Shown here piece after piece: positions 1 to 6,343 of a DNA stretch of 7,894 bases. This stretch comes from Chloroflexota bacterium (GTDB lineage: Bacteria; Chloroflexota; Anaerolineae; Anaerolineales; Villigracilaceae). The position numbers were made by a program, and so were the translations under genes. Position 1 is the stretch's first letter, and each line of letters opens with the position of its first letter. Under the pieces are notes generated by a model. It did no database searches. It was not told the origin of the DNA and saw nothing but the letters and a program-made list of their open reading frames with translations. The stretch is from positions 1-7,894 of the forward strand of contig VGOX01000086.1 in the NCBI GenBank assembly GCA_016875755.1, in the 5' to 3' direction.

Positions 1-1
1 G

Positions 2-853
2 CCATATCATATCAAACCTGAAACAATGGATGTTGACTTGTATGAAGCTGCTGAAATGGCGCAAGTGCAGGGTGAATTTGTGCGCGGCGGGGCGGCAAAG
101 TTTTTCATGGACGGCGTATGGGAATCTTACACCGCCCTTACCATTGAGCCCTACGCTGATGACCACAACGCAAAGCCTGACGGTTTATTTTCTGCGGAAC
201 ACTTCAACCATATGGCAACTGCCTGCGACAAATTGGGCTTGCAGATGTTCGTCCATTGCTGCGGGGATGGTGCAGTGAGGCGAACGCTTGATGGGTACGA
301 AACAGTTCAACAGTCGAATGGGAGGCGGGATAGTCGTCACCGTGTGGAGCATATCGAAGTCGTCCATCCCGATGATTTACCGCGCTTCAAAGAGTTGGGA
401 GTGATTGCCTCGATGCAAACGGGACATTCGCCGCTCGCTCTGGGCGACGGGGATGTCTGGCCCGACCGCGTTGGGAAGCAGCGCTGGGGAAAATCCTTTC
501 CTTGGCGCGACGTGAAAAATGCAGGGGCGCGCTTATGCCTCGGCAGTGACTGGACCGTCGCGCCGTTCAACCCGATGGTGCATATCCACGCCGCGCTCAA
601 TCGCCAAAAATGGGATGTCAACGACCCTGATCAACGGCTGACATTGGAAGAAGTCATCCTCGGCTACACACGCGATGCGGCATATGCCGAGTTCAAAGAA
701 AATGAAAAGGGACAAGTGCGCGAAGGCTTTCTTGCTGATCTGGTCTTGTTCTCGCATGACCTGTTTGCCATGAACCCCGCAGATATTTTAACGGCAAGCG
801 CCGCGCTGACCTTGGTAAATGGAAAGGTGGTCTTTGAAACTCAGGTACAATAG
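2..853 (+). CDS. YtcJ-like amidohydrolase (Amidohydro_3), 3' part
   Basis: C-terminal half of a metal-dependent amidohydrolase of the YtcJ/Amidohydro_3 family, which hydrolyses amide or ester-like C-N/C-O bonds; the substrate cannot be told. The frame is open from base 2 (PYHIKPET before the first ATG at 26), and homologues have the N-terminal composite domain and first HxH metal motif well upstream, so the ATG at 26 is internal and the gene is cut by the window edge. Visible family motifs in order: KFFMDGVWES, the VHCCGDGAV histidine motif, RHRVEHIEVVHPDDLPRF with the metal-site His, IASMQTGH, LGSDWTVAPFNP with the catalytic-type Asp, then GYTRDAAYAEF and the closing beta-sandwich segment ending VNGKVVFE. 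No broken motif is seen. The gene stops at TAG 851-853 and is followed by a hairpin terminator, so it is probably the last gene of its transcript. Family is secure, specificity unknown. Confidence 0.9.
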   Translation, partial: PYHIKPETMDVDLYEAAEMAQVQGEFVRGGAAKFFMDGVWESYTALTIEPYADDHNAKPDGLFSAEHFNHMATACDKLGLQMFVHCCGDGAVRRTLDGYETVQQSNGRRDSRHRVEHIEVVHPDDLPRFKELGVIASMQTGHSPLALGDGDVWPDRVGKQRWGKSFPWRDVKNAGARLCLGSDWTVAPFNPMVHIHAALNRQKWDVNDPDQRLTLEEVILGYTRDAAYAEFKENEKGQVREGFLADLVLFSHDLFAMNPADILTASAALTLVNGKVVFETQVQ

Positions 854-874
854 TTCGCGCTGAATTCAATACAG

Positions 875-912
875 AGGTGACAGTCACTCGCAATGACTGT
901 CACCTTATTTTT
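875..912 (+). terminator. Rho-independent terminator after the amidohydrolase
   Basis: A perfect 12-bp stem (875-886 AGGTGACAGTCA with 894-905) closes a 7-nt loop and is followed by the T-rich tract TTATTTTT (905-912). It lies 21 nt after the amidohydrolase stop and 13 nt before the next ATG. The loop plus adjoining stem (887-897) carries the 11-mer CTCGCAATGAC, also found at the ends of the palindromic repeats at 5416-5514 and 7169-7204. Confidence 0.85.
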
Positions 913-925
913 GAGACAGGATTGA

Positions 926-1711
926 ATGGATAAATTACGAAACTTCAAAGCCAAGGCGATCATCTTCGACAAAGACGGCACGCTGATTGATTTCGATGCC
1001 ATGTGGGGCGGCTGGGCGCTCATCCTCGCGGACAATCTGACCGCGCTCTGCGGTGCAGGGATCCGCGAAGCGTTGTGCGAAGCCATGGGTTACGACATTG
1101 TCAGGAACAAAGTACTGGCACACGGAAAACTCGCCGCCACACCCATGCATCTGCTGTATGAATTGACAGTTGATGTTGTGGCGGCGCAGGGCTTTTCAAA
1201 AGAAGCCGCTACAAAAATCGTTGAAGAAGCATGGGTGATTCCTGAACCTGTGGAACTTGCCAAACCCTTCACAGACATGGGCGAATTATTTCATCACCTG
1301 CATCGTCAGGGAATCAAACTCGCCATCGCCACCACCGACGACCGCGCCCCCACCCAAGCCATGCTGGACGCGTTCGATGTCAGTGATTACATCGAGACAA
1401 TGGTCTGCTCGGACGATGGCATCCCCGCCAAGCCCGAGCCAGATATGATCCTGACCATTTGCAAAAGGCTTGAGATTGACCCCGCCCACATCATGATGGT
1501 CGGCGACACCACCGCAGATTTGAAGATGGCACGCACTGCAGGAGCAGGGCTGGTCGTCGGCGTACTTTGCGGGGTATCGAATGCAAGGGACTTGATCCCA
1601 TACGCGGATGTTCTGGTCGAGTCTGTGGAAGAACTGCTGAGCTACTCGCTCGTTCATGCAAGCGAAATTGCACAATCTCTTAGCGATTTGAACCCCGACC
1701 TTGCTGTCTAA
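926..1711 (+). CDS. HAD-superfamily hydrolase, phosphoglycolate-phosphatase-like
   Basis: A 261-residue haloacid dehalogenase-superfamily phosphatase of the subfamily IA (Gph-like) type, cytosolic and Mg-dependent, acting through an aspartyl-phosphate intermediate. All four HAD motifs are present: motif I FDKDGTLID with D15 (nucleophile) and D17 (acid/base), motif II AIATTDD with T136/T137, motif III lysine K169 in IPAKPEPD, and motif IV VGDTTADLKMA with D194 and D198 for Mg. Residues about 25-110 form the helical cap expected of a C1-cap enzyme. The substrate is uncertain: phosphoglycolate is only the best-known one for this group. ATG 926 is preferred because motif I starts 14 residues later, as usual; the ribosome site is weak (ACAGG). 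The SUMF1-domain gene starts 3 nt after this stop, indicating co-transcription and possibly translational coupling. Confidence 0.9.
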   Translation: MDKLRNFKAKAIIFDKDGTLIDFDAMWGGWALILADNLTALCGAGIREALCEAMGYDIVRNKVLAHGKLAATPMHLLYELTVDVVAAQGFSKEAATKIVEEAWVIPEPVELAKPFTDMGELFHHLHRQGIKLAIATTDDRAPTQAMLDAFDVSDYIETMVCSDDGIPAKPEPDMILTICKRLEIDPAHIMMVGDTTADLKMARTAGAGLVVGVLCGVSNARDLIPYADVLVESVEELLSYSLVHASEIAQSLSDLNPDLAV

Positions 1712-1714
1712 CCA

Positions 1715-2611
1715 ATGAAAAAAATTCTTACCGCCTTAAAACTAGCCGTTTTGTTTACTTTCATCATCTCGGCAGCCATACTCACCTCTAATCTCGATGT
1801 TGTAGTCCGCACCTTCAACGCCATGCAAACAGGGACGTTTTCCTTTCAGCGGCTGAGATACGACCTCGCTTCCTTCAACATCGGGCAGGAGATCGTGAAC
1901 AAACCGATCCAACAAAAGACATCCGCAGGGGACGGAATGATACAGGTGTACGTCCCTGCAGGAGAATTCCTGATGGGCAAGCCAGGCGAGCCTGATGTAA
2001 ACTCCCCACAACGCACGATCTACCTGGATGCCTTTTGGATCGATCAGGTGGAAGTATCGAATGCCATGTATGAAAAATGCGTGGATGATGGCACATGCAG
2101 CCTGCCTGCTCTCAGTGAAAATCCATATTACGGAAAGTGGGTTTATCGGAATTATCCCGTTGCATACGCAAACTGGACGCAGGCTGTTGCATATTGCGAA
2201 TGGGCTGGCAGAAGATTGCCTACAGAAGCAGAATGGGAGAAGGCCGCACGCGGTACCGATGGGCGCAAATACCCCTGGGGCAATGAAGCACCTACTCCAC
2301 GCTATGCCAATTATGCCGAGTCACTTATCGGCGAGGCGGTGCCTGTTTATCGCTACCCCATGGGCGCCAGCCCGTATGGAGCATTGAATATGGTCGGCAA
2401 TATGCGCGAGTGGGTAGCAGATTGGTTCAGTGATTCTTATTATTCAGAAATGCCTGAAAGCAATCCCATGGGGCCCGATGAAGGCTTCGAGCGTTCCCTG
2501 CGCAGCGGCGCATATGATGCGGTTGATCTCCTCGTCACCAAACGATACAAGCACCAGCCGCAATCGGCAGGCTTGAGCCGCGGGTTTCGATGCGCAGAGT
2601 CAGATAAATAA
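1715..2611 (+). CDS. Membrane-anchored SUMF1/FGE-sulfatase-domain protein
   Basis: A 298-residue protein with an uncleaved-looking N-terminal membrane segment (about residues 5-25, hydrophobic after MKK) and, from about M75 to the end, a formylglycine-generating-enzyme-like (SUMF1) domain: VPAGEFLMG, FWIDQVEVSNAMY, the CVDDGTC loop, YPVAYANWTQAVAYCEWAGR, RRLPTEAEWEKAARG, YPWGNE, NMVGNMREWVADW and the closing RGFRC. The topology implies an extracytoplasmic domain. In true formylglycine-generating enzymes a Cys pair follows the RVLRGGS-type strand; here that strand reads RSLRSGAYDA and no Cys follows until the terminal RGFRC, so sulfatase activation is unlikely. More probably it is one of the many catalytically silent SUMF1-domain proteins thought to act in binding or signalling. 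It follows the HAD gene by 3 nt and is the last gene before the convergent alaS. Confidence 0.85.
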   Translation: MKKILTALKLAVLFTFIISAAILTSNLDVVVRTFNAMQTGTFSFQRLRYDLASFNIGQEIVNKPIQQKTSAGDGMIQVYVPAGEFLMGKPGEPDVNSPQRTIYLDAFWIDQVEVSNAMYEKCVDDGTCSLPALSENPYYGKWVYRNYPVAYANWTQAVAYCEWAGRRLPTEAEWEKAARGTDGRKYPWGNEAPTPRYANYAESLIGEAVPVYRYPMGASPYGALNMVGNMREWVADWFSDSYYSEMPESNPMGPDEGFERSLRSGAYDAVDLLVTKRYKHQPQSAGLSRGFRCAESDK

Positions 2612-2612
2612 A

Positions 2613-2637
2613 AAGGACGGAGCGATGCTCCGTCCTT
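2613..2637. terminator. Shared terminator hairpin between convergent SUMF1 gene and alaS
   Basis: A perfect 11-bp stem AAGGACGGAGC/GCTCCGTCCTT with a 3-nt loop lies 1 nt past the SUMF1-domain stop and 6 nt past the alaS stop. Read on the minus strand the hairpin is followed by TTTTATTTATC, a good U-tract, so it is a strong alaS terminator. On the plus strand only a short TT precedes ACGGGG, so termination there is likely weaker. Confidence 0.85.
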
Positions 2638-2643
2638 ACGGGG

Positions 2644-5367
2644 TTACTTTACTTTTTCTTCCACAACCTTTGGAAGTTTCTCCAAAGCCTCTTTGACATC
2701 TCCAGCCAGACTGCCCTGCGCCAAATTGGGACGTCCGCCTCCCTTCCCGCCGATACCTGTGATCAGGTCCCCAGCCTTTACTCCCCGCTTAACCACGTCC
2801 TCGGTGACGGTAGCGATGACGGTTGCGCCCGTCACCAATACCGCCGCACCGTTCTTCGGGTATTTCTCGCGGAATTTATCTGCCAGTGTGCGCAAGGTAT
2901 CTACGTCCGCGTTGGGGATTTCCGCACCGAGTACGTTTACATCTTTCACGGTTTGAACATTGGCAAGTTGCAGGTTGAAGGTTGAAAGAGCAGTTTGCGC
3001 ACGCAAGGCTGCAAGTTCCTTTTTCAATTCAGAAACTTCGTCCTGTAACGCATCCACTTTCTGCGGCACTTCATCCACTGCGGCTTTTAACGCGCCAGCA
3101 GCTTGTTTGAGGGTCTTGAAGCGTTTCTGGATAAGGTCGTACGCACCGCGTCCTGTTACCGCTTCGATGCGGCGAATGCCCGCTGCTGCAGAACCTTCGC
3201 TGACAATGAGGAAGGAGCCTATATCGGAAGTACGGTCAAGGTGCGTACCACCACAAAGTTCATAGGAATATTTGTCTTTCTCATCTTCAAGAATGGAAAT
3301 CGTTCTCACGACCTCGCCGTATTTTTCGCCGAAGAGCGCCATCGCGCCTTCCTTCTTAGCTTCATCCAGCGATTTGGTCTGCTTGACGACAGGCATATCC
3401 GCTGCGACGGCTTCGTTGACCATCCGCTCGACGCGTTCGACCTGTTCAGGGGTCATGCCATCAGGTTGGGTGAAGTCAAAGCGTAAGTGAGATGGGGCAA
3501 CAAGCGAACCCGCCTGACGGGCATGGTCACCGAGGACTTCATGCAGGGCTTTGTGCAGAAGATGCGTAGCCGTGTGATTGCGCATGATGTCATGGCGGCG
3601 GACAGCGTCCACTTCGGCGGTGGCATTGTCACCAACTTTGGGGTGACCCGAAATCACCTCACCGATGTGTACCAACACACCCGCAGAAGCACGGCGCATG
3701 CCCGTGACTTCGATCTCCCAACCCGCACCACGAATGAAACCATTGTCATTGACCTGACCACCTGCTTCAATATAAAAGCCAGTCTTGGGCAAAATGACTT
3801 CGACCTGATCATCCAGCGAAGCGGATTCGACCAACTCGCCGCCAACGACCAACGCCAACACTTCACCTTCCACGGTGGGGCTGGTGTACGGGTCATATTC
3901 GACACCGTCTTTGCCGAGTTTGCCTTTGGCTTGCAGGTCTTTCAAAATATTCGCAAAGAATTCCGCATCTTCGCCGCCGAGTTTGCCCATGGCTTTGCCG
4001 CCACCCGAGGCTTTGGCGTGCGCTTCTTTGGCTTCGTTGAATCCTTTTTCGTCCACGTCGAGGCCTTGCTCGCGGGCAATGTCGCGGGAGATTTCCAAGG
4101 GCAGACCATAGGTGGCGTACAGGTCGAATGCTTTGTGTCCGTCCAACACAAGCTCGTGCTTCGACTGCGCTCCGCTCCGCTCAGCACGGAGCTCGGAGAG
4201 TAGATTCTCAAGATGGGCAGTACCAGCTTCCACCGTACGAGCGAAGCGGACTTCCTCGCGAGTCAGGTTATCCAAAATCGCGGCTTTGTTCTTTTCCAAT
4301 TCAGGATAGAAATCGCCGTATTCGTCAATGACTGCCTGCGCGGCTTTGGCAAGGAAGGGTTCGTTGAGACCGATCTTGGTGCCGAAACGCGCGGCGCGGC
4401 GGATGATCATGCGGGTGATGTAGTTGCGCCCCGCGTTGCCAGGGACGACGCCATCGGCGATGAGAAATGCCGCGGAACGGACGTGATCGGCGATGACGCG
4501 ATAGGGCGTGAAGTCGGCGAGCATCTGCGCTTCGGTGTGACCTGTGAGCGAACGCAGGACATCGAGCGTGCCCGCGAAGAGATCGGTCTTGTAGTTGGAG
4601 TCAACGCCTTGCAGCACGGAGACGATGCGCTCGAAGCCCATGCCTGTATCAACATGCTTGGCGGGCAGCGGTTCGAGGCGACCGTCGTCGAAGAGGTTGT
4701 ATTGGATGAAGACGTTGTTCCAGAGTTCAAGGAAGCGCGTGCATTCACCATTCACGCCGCAGACGTGGTCGGTGCCGCGCAGGTTATCGCGTTCTTCGCC
4801 GAGGTCAAGATGGATTTCGGAGCACGGTCCGCAGGGACCAAACTCTGCCATTTGCCAGAAGTTTTCCTTGCGCCCGAAAAAGAGGACATGCTCGGGGTTG
4901 AAGCCAGGTTGTTTCTTCCAGATCTCCGCCGCTTCAATATCCTGCGGGACGTTGCCCTTGTCATCTTTGAAACAGGTGGCGTAGAGTTTGTCTTTGGGCA
5001 AGCCCCACACTTCGGTGAGCAATTGCCACGACCAGGCGATGGCATCTTCTTTATAGTAATCGCCAAACGACCAATTGCCTAGCATCTCGAAGAAGGTGTG
5101 ATGCGTGTCGTCGCGTCCAACGTCATCGAGGTCGTTGTGTTTGCCTGCCACGCGCATGCATTTTTGCGAATCGACGGCGCGGGTGTAGGGCTTTTTGTCG
5201 GTGCCAATGAAGACATCTTTGAACTGCACCATGCCTGAGTTTGTGAAAAGAAGCGTTGCGTCCCCGCCCGGGACAAGCGACATGGACGGCACAGCGGTGT
5301 GGCCGTGTTCCACGAAAAAGTCGATGAAGTCCTGACGAATTTGGTTGCCTGTGAGTTTTTTGCTCAT
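2644..5367 (-). CDS. alaS: Alanyl-tRNA synthetase
   Basis: A complete 907-residue class II aminoacyl-tRNA synthetase that charges tRNA-Ala and edits mischarged Ser/Gly. The N-terminal catalytic domain begins RQDFIDFFVEHGHTAVPS with LLFTNSGMVQFKDVF. The editing domain carries the zinc ligands H598 and H602 (HTATH) and C705 and H709 (CGGTH). Residues about 760-800 look like a coiled coil, and the C-terminal C-Ala domain ends with GGKGGGRPNLAQG. The length exceeds the roughly 875 residues usual for bacteria, partly because of an extra stretch around residues 392-406 that coincides with a palindromic repeat (4151-4193). The start ATG at 5365-5367 has a GGAG ribosome site (5373-5376) 5 nt upstream and a TGGTATAAT promoter about 33 nt upstream. 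A strong terminator follows the stop. Long open frames antisense to this gene are codon-bias shadows. Confidence 0.98.
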   Translation of the reverse strand: MSKKLTGNQIRQDFIDFFVEHGHTAVPSMSLVPGGDATLLFTNSGMVQFKDVFIGTDKKPYTRAVDSQKCMRVAGKHNDLDDVGRDDTHHTFFEMLGNWSFGDYYKEDAIAWSWQLLTEVWGLPKDKLYATCFKDDKGNVPQDIEAAEIWKKQPGFNPEHVLFFGRKENFWQMAEFGPCGPCSEIHLDLGEERDNLRGTDHVCGVNGECTRFLELWNNVFIQYNLFDDGRLEPLPAKHVDTGMGFERIVSVLQGVDSNYKTDLFAGTLDVLRSLTGHTEAQMLADFTPYRVIADHVRSAAFLIADGVVPGNAGRNYITRMIIRRAARFGTKIGLNEPFLAKAAQAVIDEYGDFYPELEKNKAAILDNLTREEVRFARTVEAGTAHLENLLSELRAERSGAQSKHELVLDGHKAFDLYATYGLPLEISRDIAREQGLDVDEKGFNEAKEAHAKASGGGKAMGKLGGEDAEFFANILKDLQAKGKLGKDGVEYDPYTSPTVEGEVLALVVGGELVESASLDDQVEVILPKTGFYIEAGGQVNDNGFIRGAGWEIEVTGMRRASAGVLVHIGEVISGHPKVGDNATAEVDAVRRHDIMRNHTATHLLHKALHEVLGDHARQAGSLVAPSHLRFDFTQPDGMTPEQVERVERMVNEAVAADMPVVKQTKSLDEAKKEGAMALFGEKYGEVVRTISILEDEKDKYSYELCGGTHLDRTSDIGSFLIVSEGSAAAGIRRIEAVTGRGAYDLIQKRFKTLKQAAGALKAAVDEVPQKVDALQDEVSELKKELAALRAQTALSTFNLQLANVQTVKDVNVLGAEIPNADVDTLRTLADKFREKYPKNGAAVLVTGATVIATVTEDVVKRGVKAGDLITGIGGKGGGRPNLAQGSLAGDVKEALEKLPKVVEEKVK
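4151..4193. repeat. Palindromic repeat inserted in frame within alaS
   Basis: AGCTCGTGCT (4151-4160) is complementary, with one bulged G, to AGCACGGAGCT (4183-4193); the 22-nt interior is a C/G-rich run containing tandem CGCTC units. The segment encodes AlaS residues 392-406 in the minus-strand frame. At this point other bacterial AlaS proteins, as I recall E. coli AlaS, have only about five residues between the helix ending and the conserved DGxxAFxLYxTYG motif. It resembles dispersed intergenic repeats of the TTCGACTGCGCTCAGCAC type that I recall from many genomes. I see no second copy in this window, so its repeat status is inferred. Confidence 0.55.
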
Positions 5368-5399
5368 ACGATCTCCGATGTTTTGAAAATGACTGGCGA

Positions 5400-5408
5400 A
5401 TTATACCA
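5400..5408 (-). promoter_or_regulatory. alaS promoter, extended -10
   Basis: On the minus strand this reads TGGTATAAT: a perfect -10 hexamer (5400-5405) with the TGn extension. The predicted start near 5393 gives alaS a leader of about 26 nt with a GGAG ribosome site. No recognisable -35 lies 16-18 bp upstream; that position falls inside the palindromic element that begins at 5416. Confidence 0.6.
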
Positions 5409-5415
5409 AGCGCTC

Positions 5416-5514
5416 TGTCATTGGGAGCCGCGCTTTTGCTTTTGACGGCGAAGCAATCCCAAAATAGGCTGGGGGATCGCTTCGGGCGAAAAGAGCGTCG
5501 CCCTCGCAATGACA
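5416..5514. repeat. 99-bp imperfect palindromic (REP/MITE-like) element
   Basis: The ends are inverted: TGTCATTG (5416-5423) matches CAATGACA (5507-5514). The inner parts also mirror each other, GGCGAAGCAATCCC on the left against GGGGGATCGCTTCGGGC on the right, about a 10-nt centre near 5461-5470. Each half can fold into its own hairpin. The right half (5474-5514) aligns with the element at 7169-7204. No ORF of note is inside, so it would be non-autonomous. It sits between a terminator and the alaS -10. No clear target-site duplication is seen. Confidence 0.7.
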
Positions 5515-5518
5515 TAAT

Positions 5519-5549
5519 AAAAAAGTCCCGAACCTGTGGGTTCGGGACT
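5519..5549 (-). terminator. Rho-independent terminator after the 26-codon ORF
   Basis: Minus-strand stem AGTCCCGAACC (5549-5539) pairs perfectly with GGTTCGGGACT (5534-5524) around a CACA loop and runs into six T's (5524-5519). It starts 20 nt after the small ORF's stop. The transcript from the promoter at 5658-5666 to here would be about 130 nt. It could be a simple terminator or the terminator arm of an attenuator for alaS. Confidence 0.85.
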
Positions 5550-5568
5550 GGAATTCATTTCCTCTCGT

Positions 5569-5619
5569 CTCAAGCCGTGACAGGTGTGCAGGTCGCGCGC
5601 GTAGCGGCGGCGGCTTGAG
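5569..5619 (-). other. Inverted repeat linking Ala codons to the stop of the small ORF
   Basis: CTCAAGCCG and its exact complement CGGCTTGAG lie at 5611-5619 and 5569-5577 on opposite sides of a 33-nt interval. In the minus-strand RNA they could form a 9-bp stem pairing the Ala-codon block with the bases around the stop codon. A translating or stalled ribosome would disrupt it. I could not find a complementary segment that would compete with the terminator stem at 5524-5549. Confidence 0.5.
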
Positions 5620-5650
5620 CGGCGGCGGTGGTCTTGAGGATTTTTTGCAT
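5570..5650 (-). CDS. Leaderless 26-residue Ala/Thr-rich small ORF upstream of alaS, candidate leader peptide
   Basis: An ATG-to-TGA frame of 26 codons starting MQKILKTTAAAQ. Ala makes up 9 of the 26 residues, in blocks at positions 9-11 and 13-16, and Thr makes up 6. The codons are mainly GCC and GCT. There is no ribosome site, but the ATG lies 7 nt after a perfect extended -10 (5658-5666), so transcription is expected to begin at or one base before the A of the ATG, a leaderless message. An intrinsic terminator follows 20 nt after the stop. Downstream in the same direction is alaS. An Ala-rich peptide with a terminator ahead of the Ala-charging enzyme is the classic layout of an attenuating leader peptide, but no antiterminator is evident and alaS has its own promoter. 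Alternatives are an independent small protein or small RNA, or a chance low-complexity frame. I do not recognise a family. Confidence 0.5.
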   Translation of the reverse strand: MQKILKTTAAAQAAAATRATCTPVTA

Positions 5651-5657
5651 GGGCGGG

Positions 5658-5666
5658 ATTATACCA
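5658..5666 (-). promoter_or_regulatory. Extended -10 promoter of the small ORF
   Basis: On the minus strand this reads TGGTATAAT, the same nonamer as in front of alaS. No good -35 is visible 17 bp upstream. The expected start is at 5650-5651, on the ATG of the small ORF. It lies about 30 nt beyond the hepT stop, and no terminator is seen between them. Confidence 0.65.
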
Positions 5667-5692
5667 TTGAGTTTTAGAGATGGGGTTAAAAG

Positions 5693-6034
5693 TTATTCAG
5701 CCAAAACCAAGGTCAATTTCTCAAGAAGCTCAGGGATGCGACTTGTTGCAGCAAGGTAGATCTTATCCATTTTCACCTCGCCGTATTCATGAGCCAGAAC
5801 ATTTCGCAAACCAATGATTTGTGCCCATTCAATTTCAGGGTGGCTTGCTTGAAACTCTTTTGAAACATGATTGGCAGCTTCACCAATAATCAGCAACAAG
5901 CGCTCAATTGCGTAACGTATCGTTTTTTTTTCGATGAATTTTGCGTGCGGAACGCCTTGAATGATCTCGGCTATTTCCAGTGAGTATTTCCGCATGTCCC
6001 ACAAATAGGACATATCCCTGTCATTCGTCGGCAT
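5693..6034 (-). CDS. hepT: HepT-like HEPN toxin (DUF86 family)
   Basis: A 113-residue all-alpha HEPN ribonuclease of the DUF86/HepT family, the toxin of the MNT-HEPN toxin-antitoxin system. The catalytic motif R-x4-H-x-Y is intact as RNVLAHEY (R77, H82, Y84). In characterised HepT proteins the Tyr of this motif is the residue AMPylated by MntA to silence the toxin. The N-terminus and length suit the family, so the gene looks functional. The start at 6034 is chosen over the internal ATG at 6013 because it has a strong AGGTGA site 5 nt upstream and gives the family-typical N-terminus with RDMSYLWDM. It overlaps the end of mntA by 14 nt, so the two are translated from one message in antitoxin-toxin order. 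Confidence 0.88.
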   Translation of the reverse strand: MPTNDRDMSYLWDMRKYSLEIAEIIQGVPHAKFIEKKTIRYAIERLLLIIGEAANHVSKEFQASHPEIEWAQIIGLRNVLAHEYGEVKMDKIYLAATSRIPELLEKLTLVLAE

Positions 6035-6326
6035 AAATCACCTGTGCCGTTCGTAAAATCTCACGTTTACGGAAAGGGTTTTCCAATGCGTCTTTTTCGA
6101 TCACATCCACAGGACGGCGGAAAATTTTTTCCAAATCAAGTTTCATTTGTACAAGATCGAACAGGCTGATCTGCGCATCGGGAGCGAATGTCACCAGAAC
6201 ATCCACGTCGCTATCGGGGCGGAAATCATCGCGCAATACTGAGCCGAAAAGCGAGAACTCCGTCACCTTCCAATGACGGGAAAATTCGACAATTTTCTTG
6301 CGTGGGATGCGAATCTTGGTTTTCAT
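6021..6326 (-). CDS. mntA: MntA-like nucleotidyltransferase antitoxin
   Basis: A minimal nucleotidyltransferase of about 101 residues, the antitoxin partner of HepT. It has the complete GS-x10-DxD signature, from FGSVLRDDFRPDSDVDVL: G28-S29 and D40/D42 in the chosen frame. In characterised systems this enzyme transfers AMP to the HEPN toxin's Tyr. The first in-frame ATG is at 6332, but AGG (6335-6337) is only 2 nt from it. The ATG at 6326 has better spacing (8 nt) and starts MKTKIRIPRKK, so it is preferred; the alternative adds two residues. The promoter at 6344-6352 would give only a 5-12 nt leader. The MntA stop lies inside hepT. The pair sits between housekeeping genes with no transposase next to it. 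Confidence 0.88.
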   Translation of the reverse strand: MKTKIRIPRKKIVEFSRHWKVTEFSLFGSVLRDDFRPDSDVDVLVTFAPDAQISLFDLVQMKLDLEKIFRRPVDVIEKDALENPFRKREILRTAQVIYADE

Positions 6327-6343
6327 AATCATTACCTAACAAA

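Noticed and set aside
26..28. ATG at 26 as the start of the amidohydrolase
   Set aside because: The frame is open upstream to the window edge with plausible family sequence, and the N-terminal metal motif is missing, so this Met is internal.
4213..5082. 289-residue open frame on the plus strand inside alaS, with a similar 238-residue frame at 3487-4203
   Set aside because: Both lie antisense to a highly conserved, motif-complete alaS and have no ribosome site or recognisable domain; they are codon-bias shadows.
5512..5562. Small frame starting at the ATG in GAGGAAATGAATTCC, reading through the terminator
   Set aside because: The ribosome site is too close, and the frame crosses the terminator hairpin and the palindromic element with no coding signal.
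5524..5577. Classical 2:3 antiterminator in the small Ala-rich leader
   Set aside because: I looked for a segment complementary to the terminator's 5' arm (AGTCCCGAACC) in the upstream RNA and found none, so full trp-like attenuation is not claimed.
5368..5692. T-box riboswitch in front of alaS
   Set aside because: No T-box consensus, specifier stem or antiterminator bulge is visible, and the terminator there belongs to a short upstream unit.
6330..6332. First ATG of mntA at 6332 as the start codon
   Set aside because: The AGG ribosome site is only 2 nt away; the ATG at 6326 has usable spacing. It is kept as an alternative.
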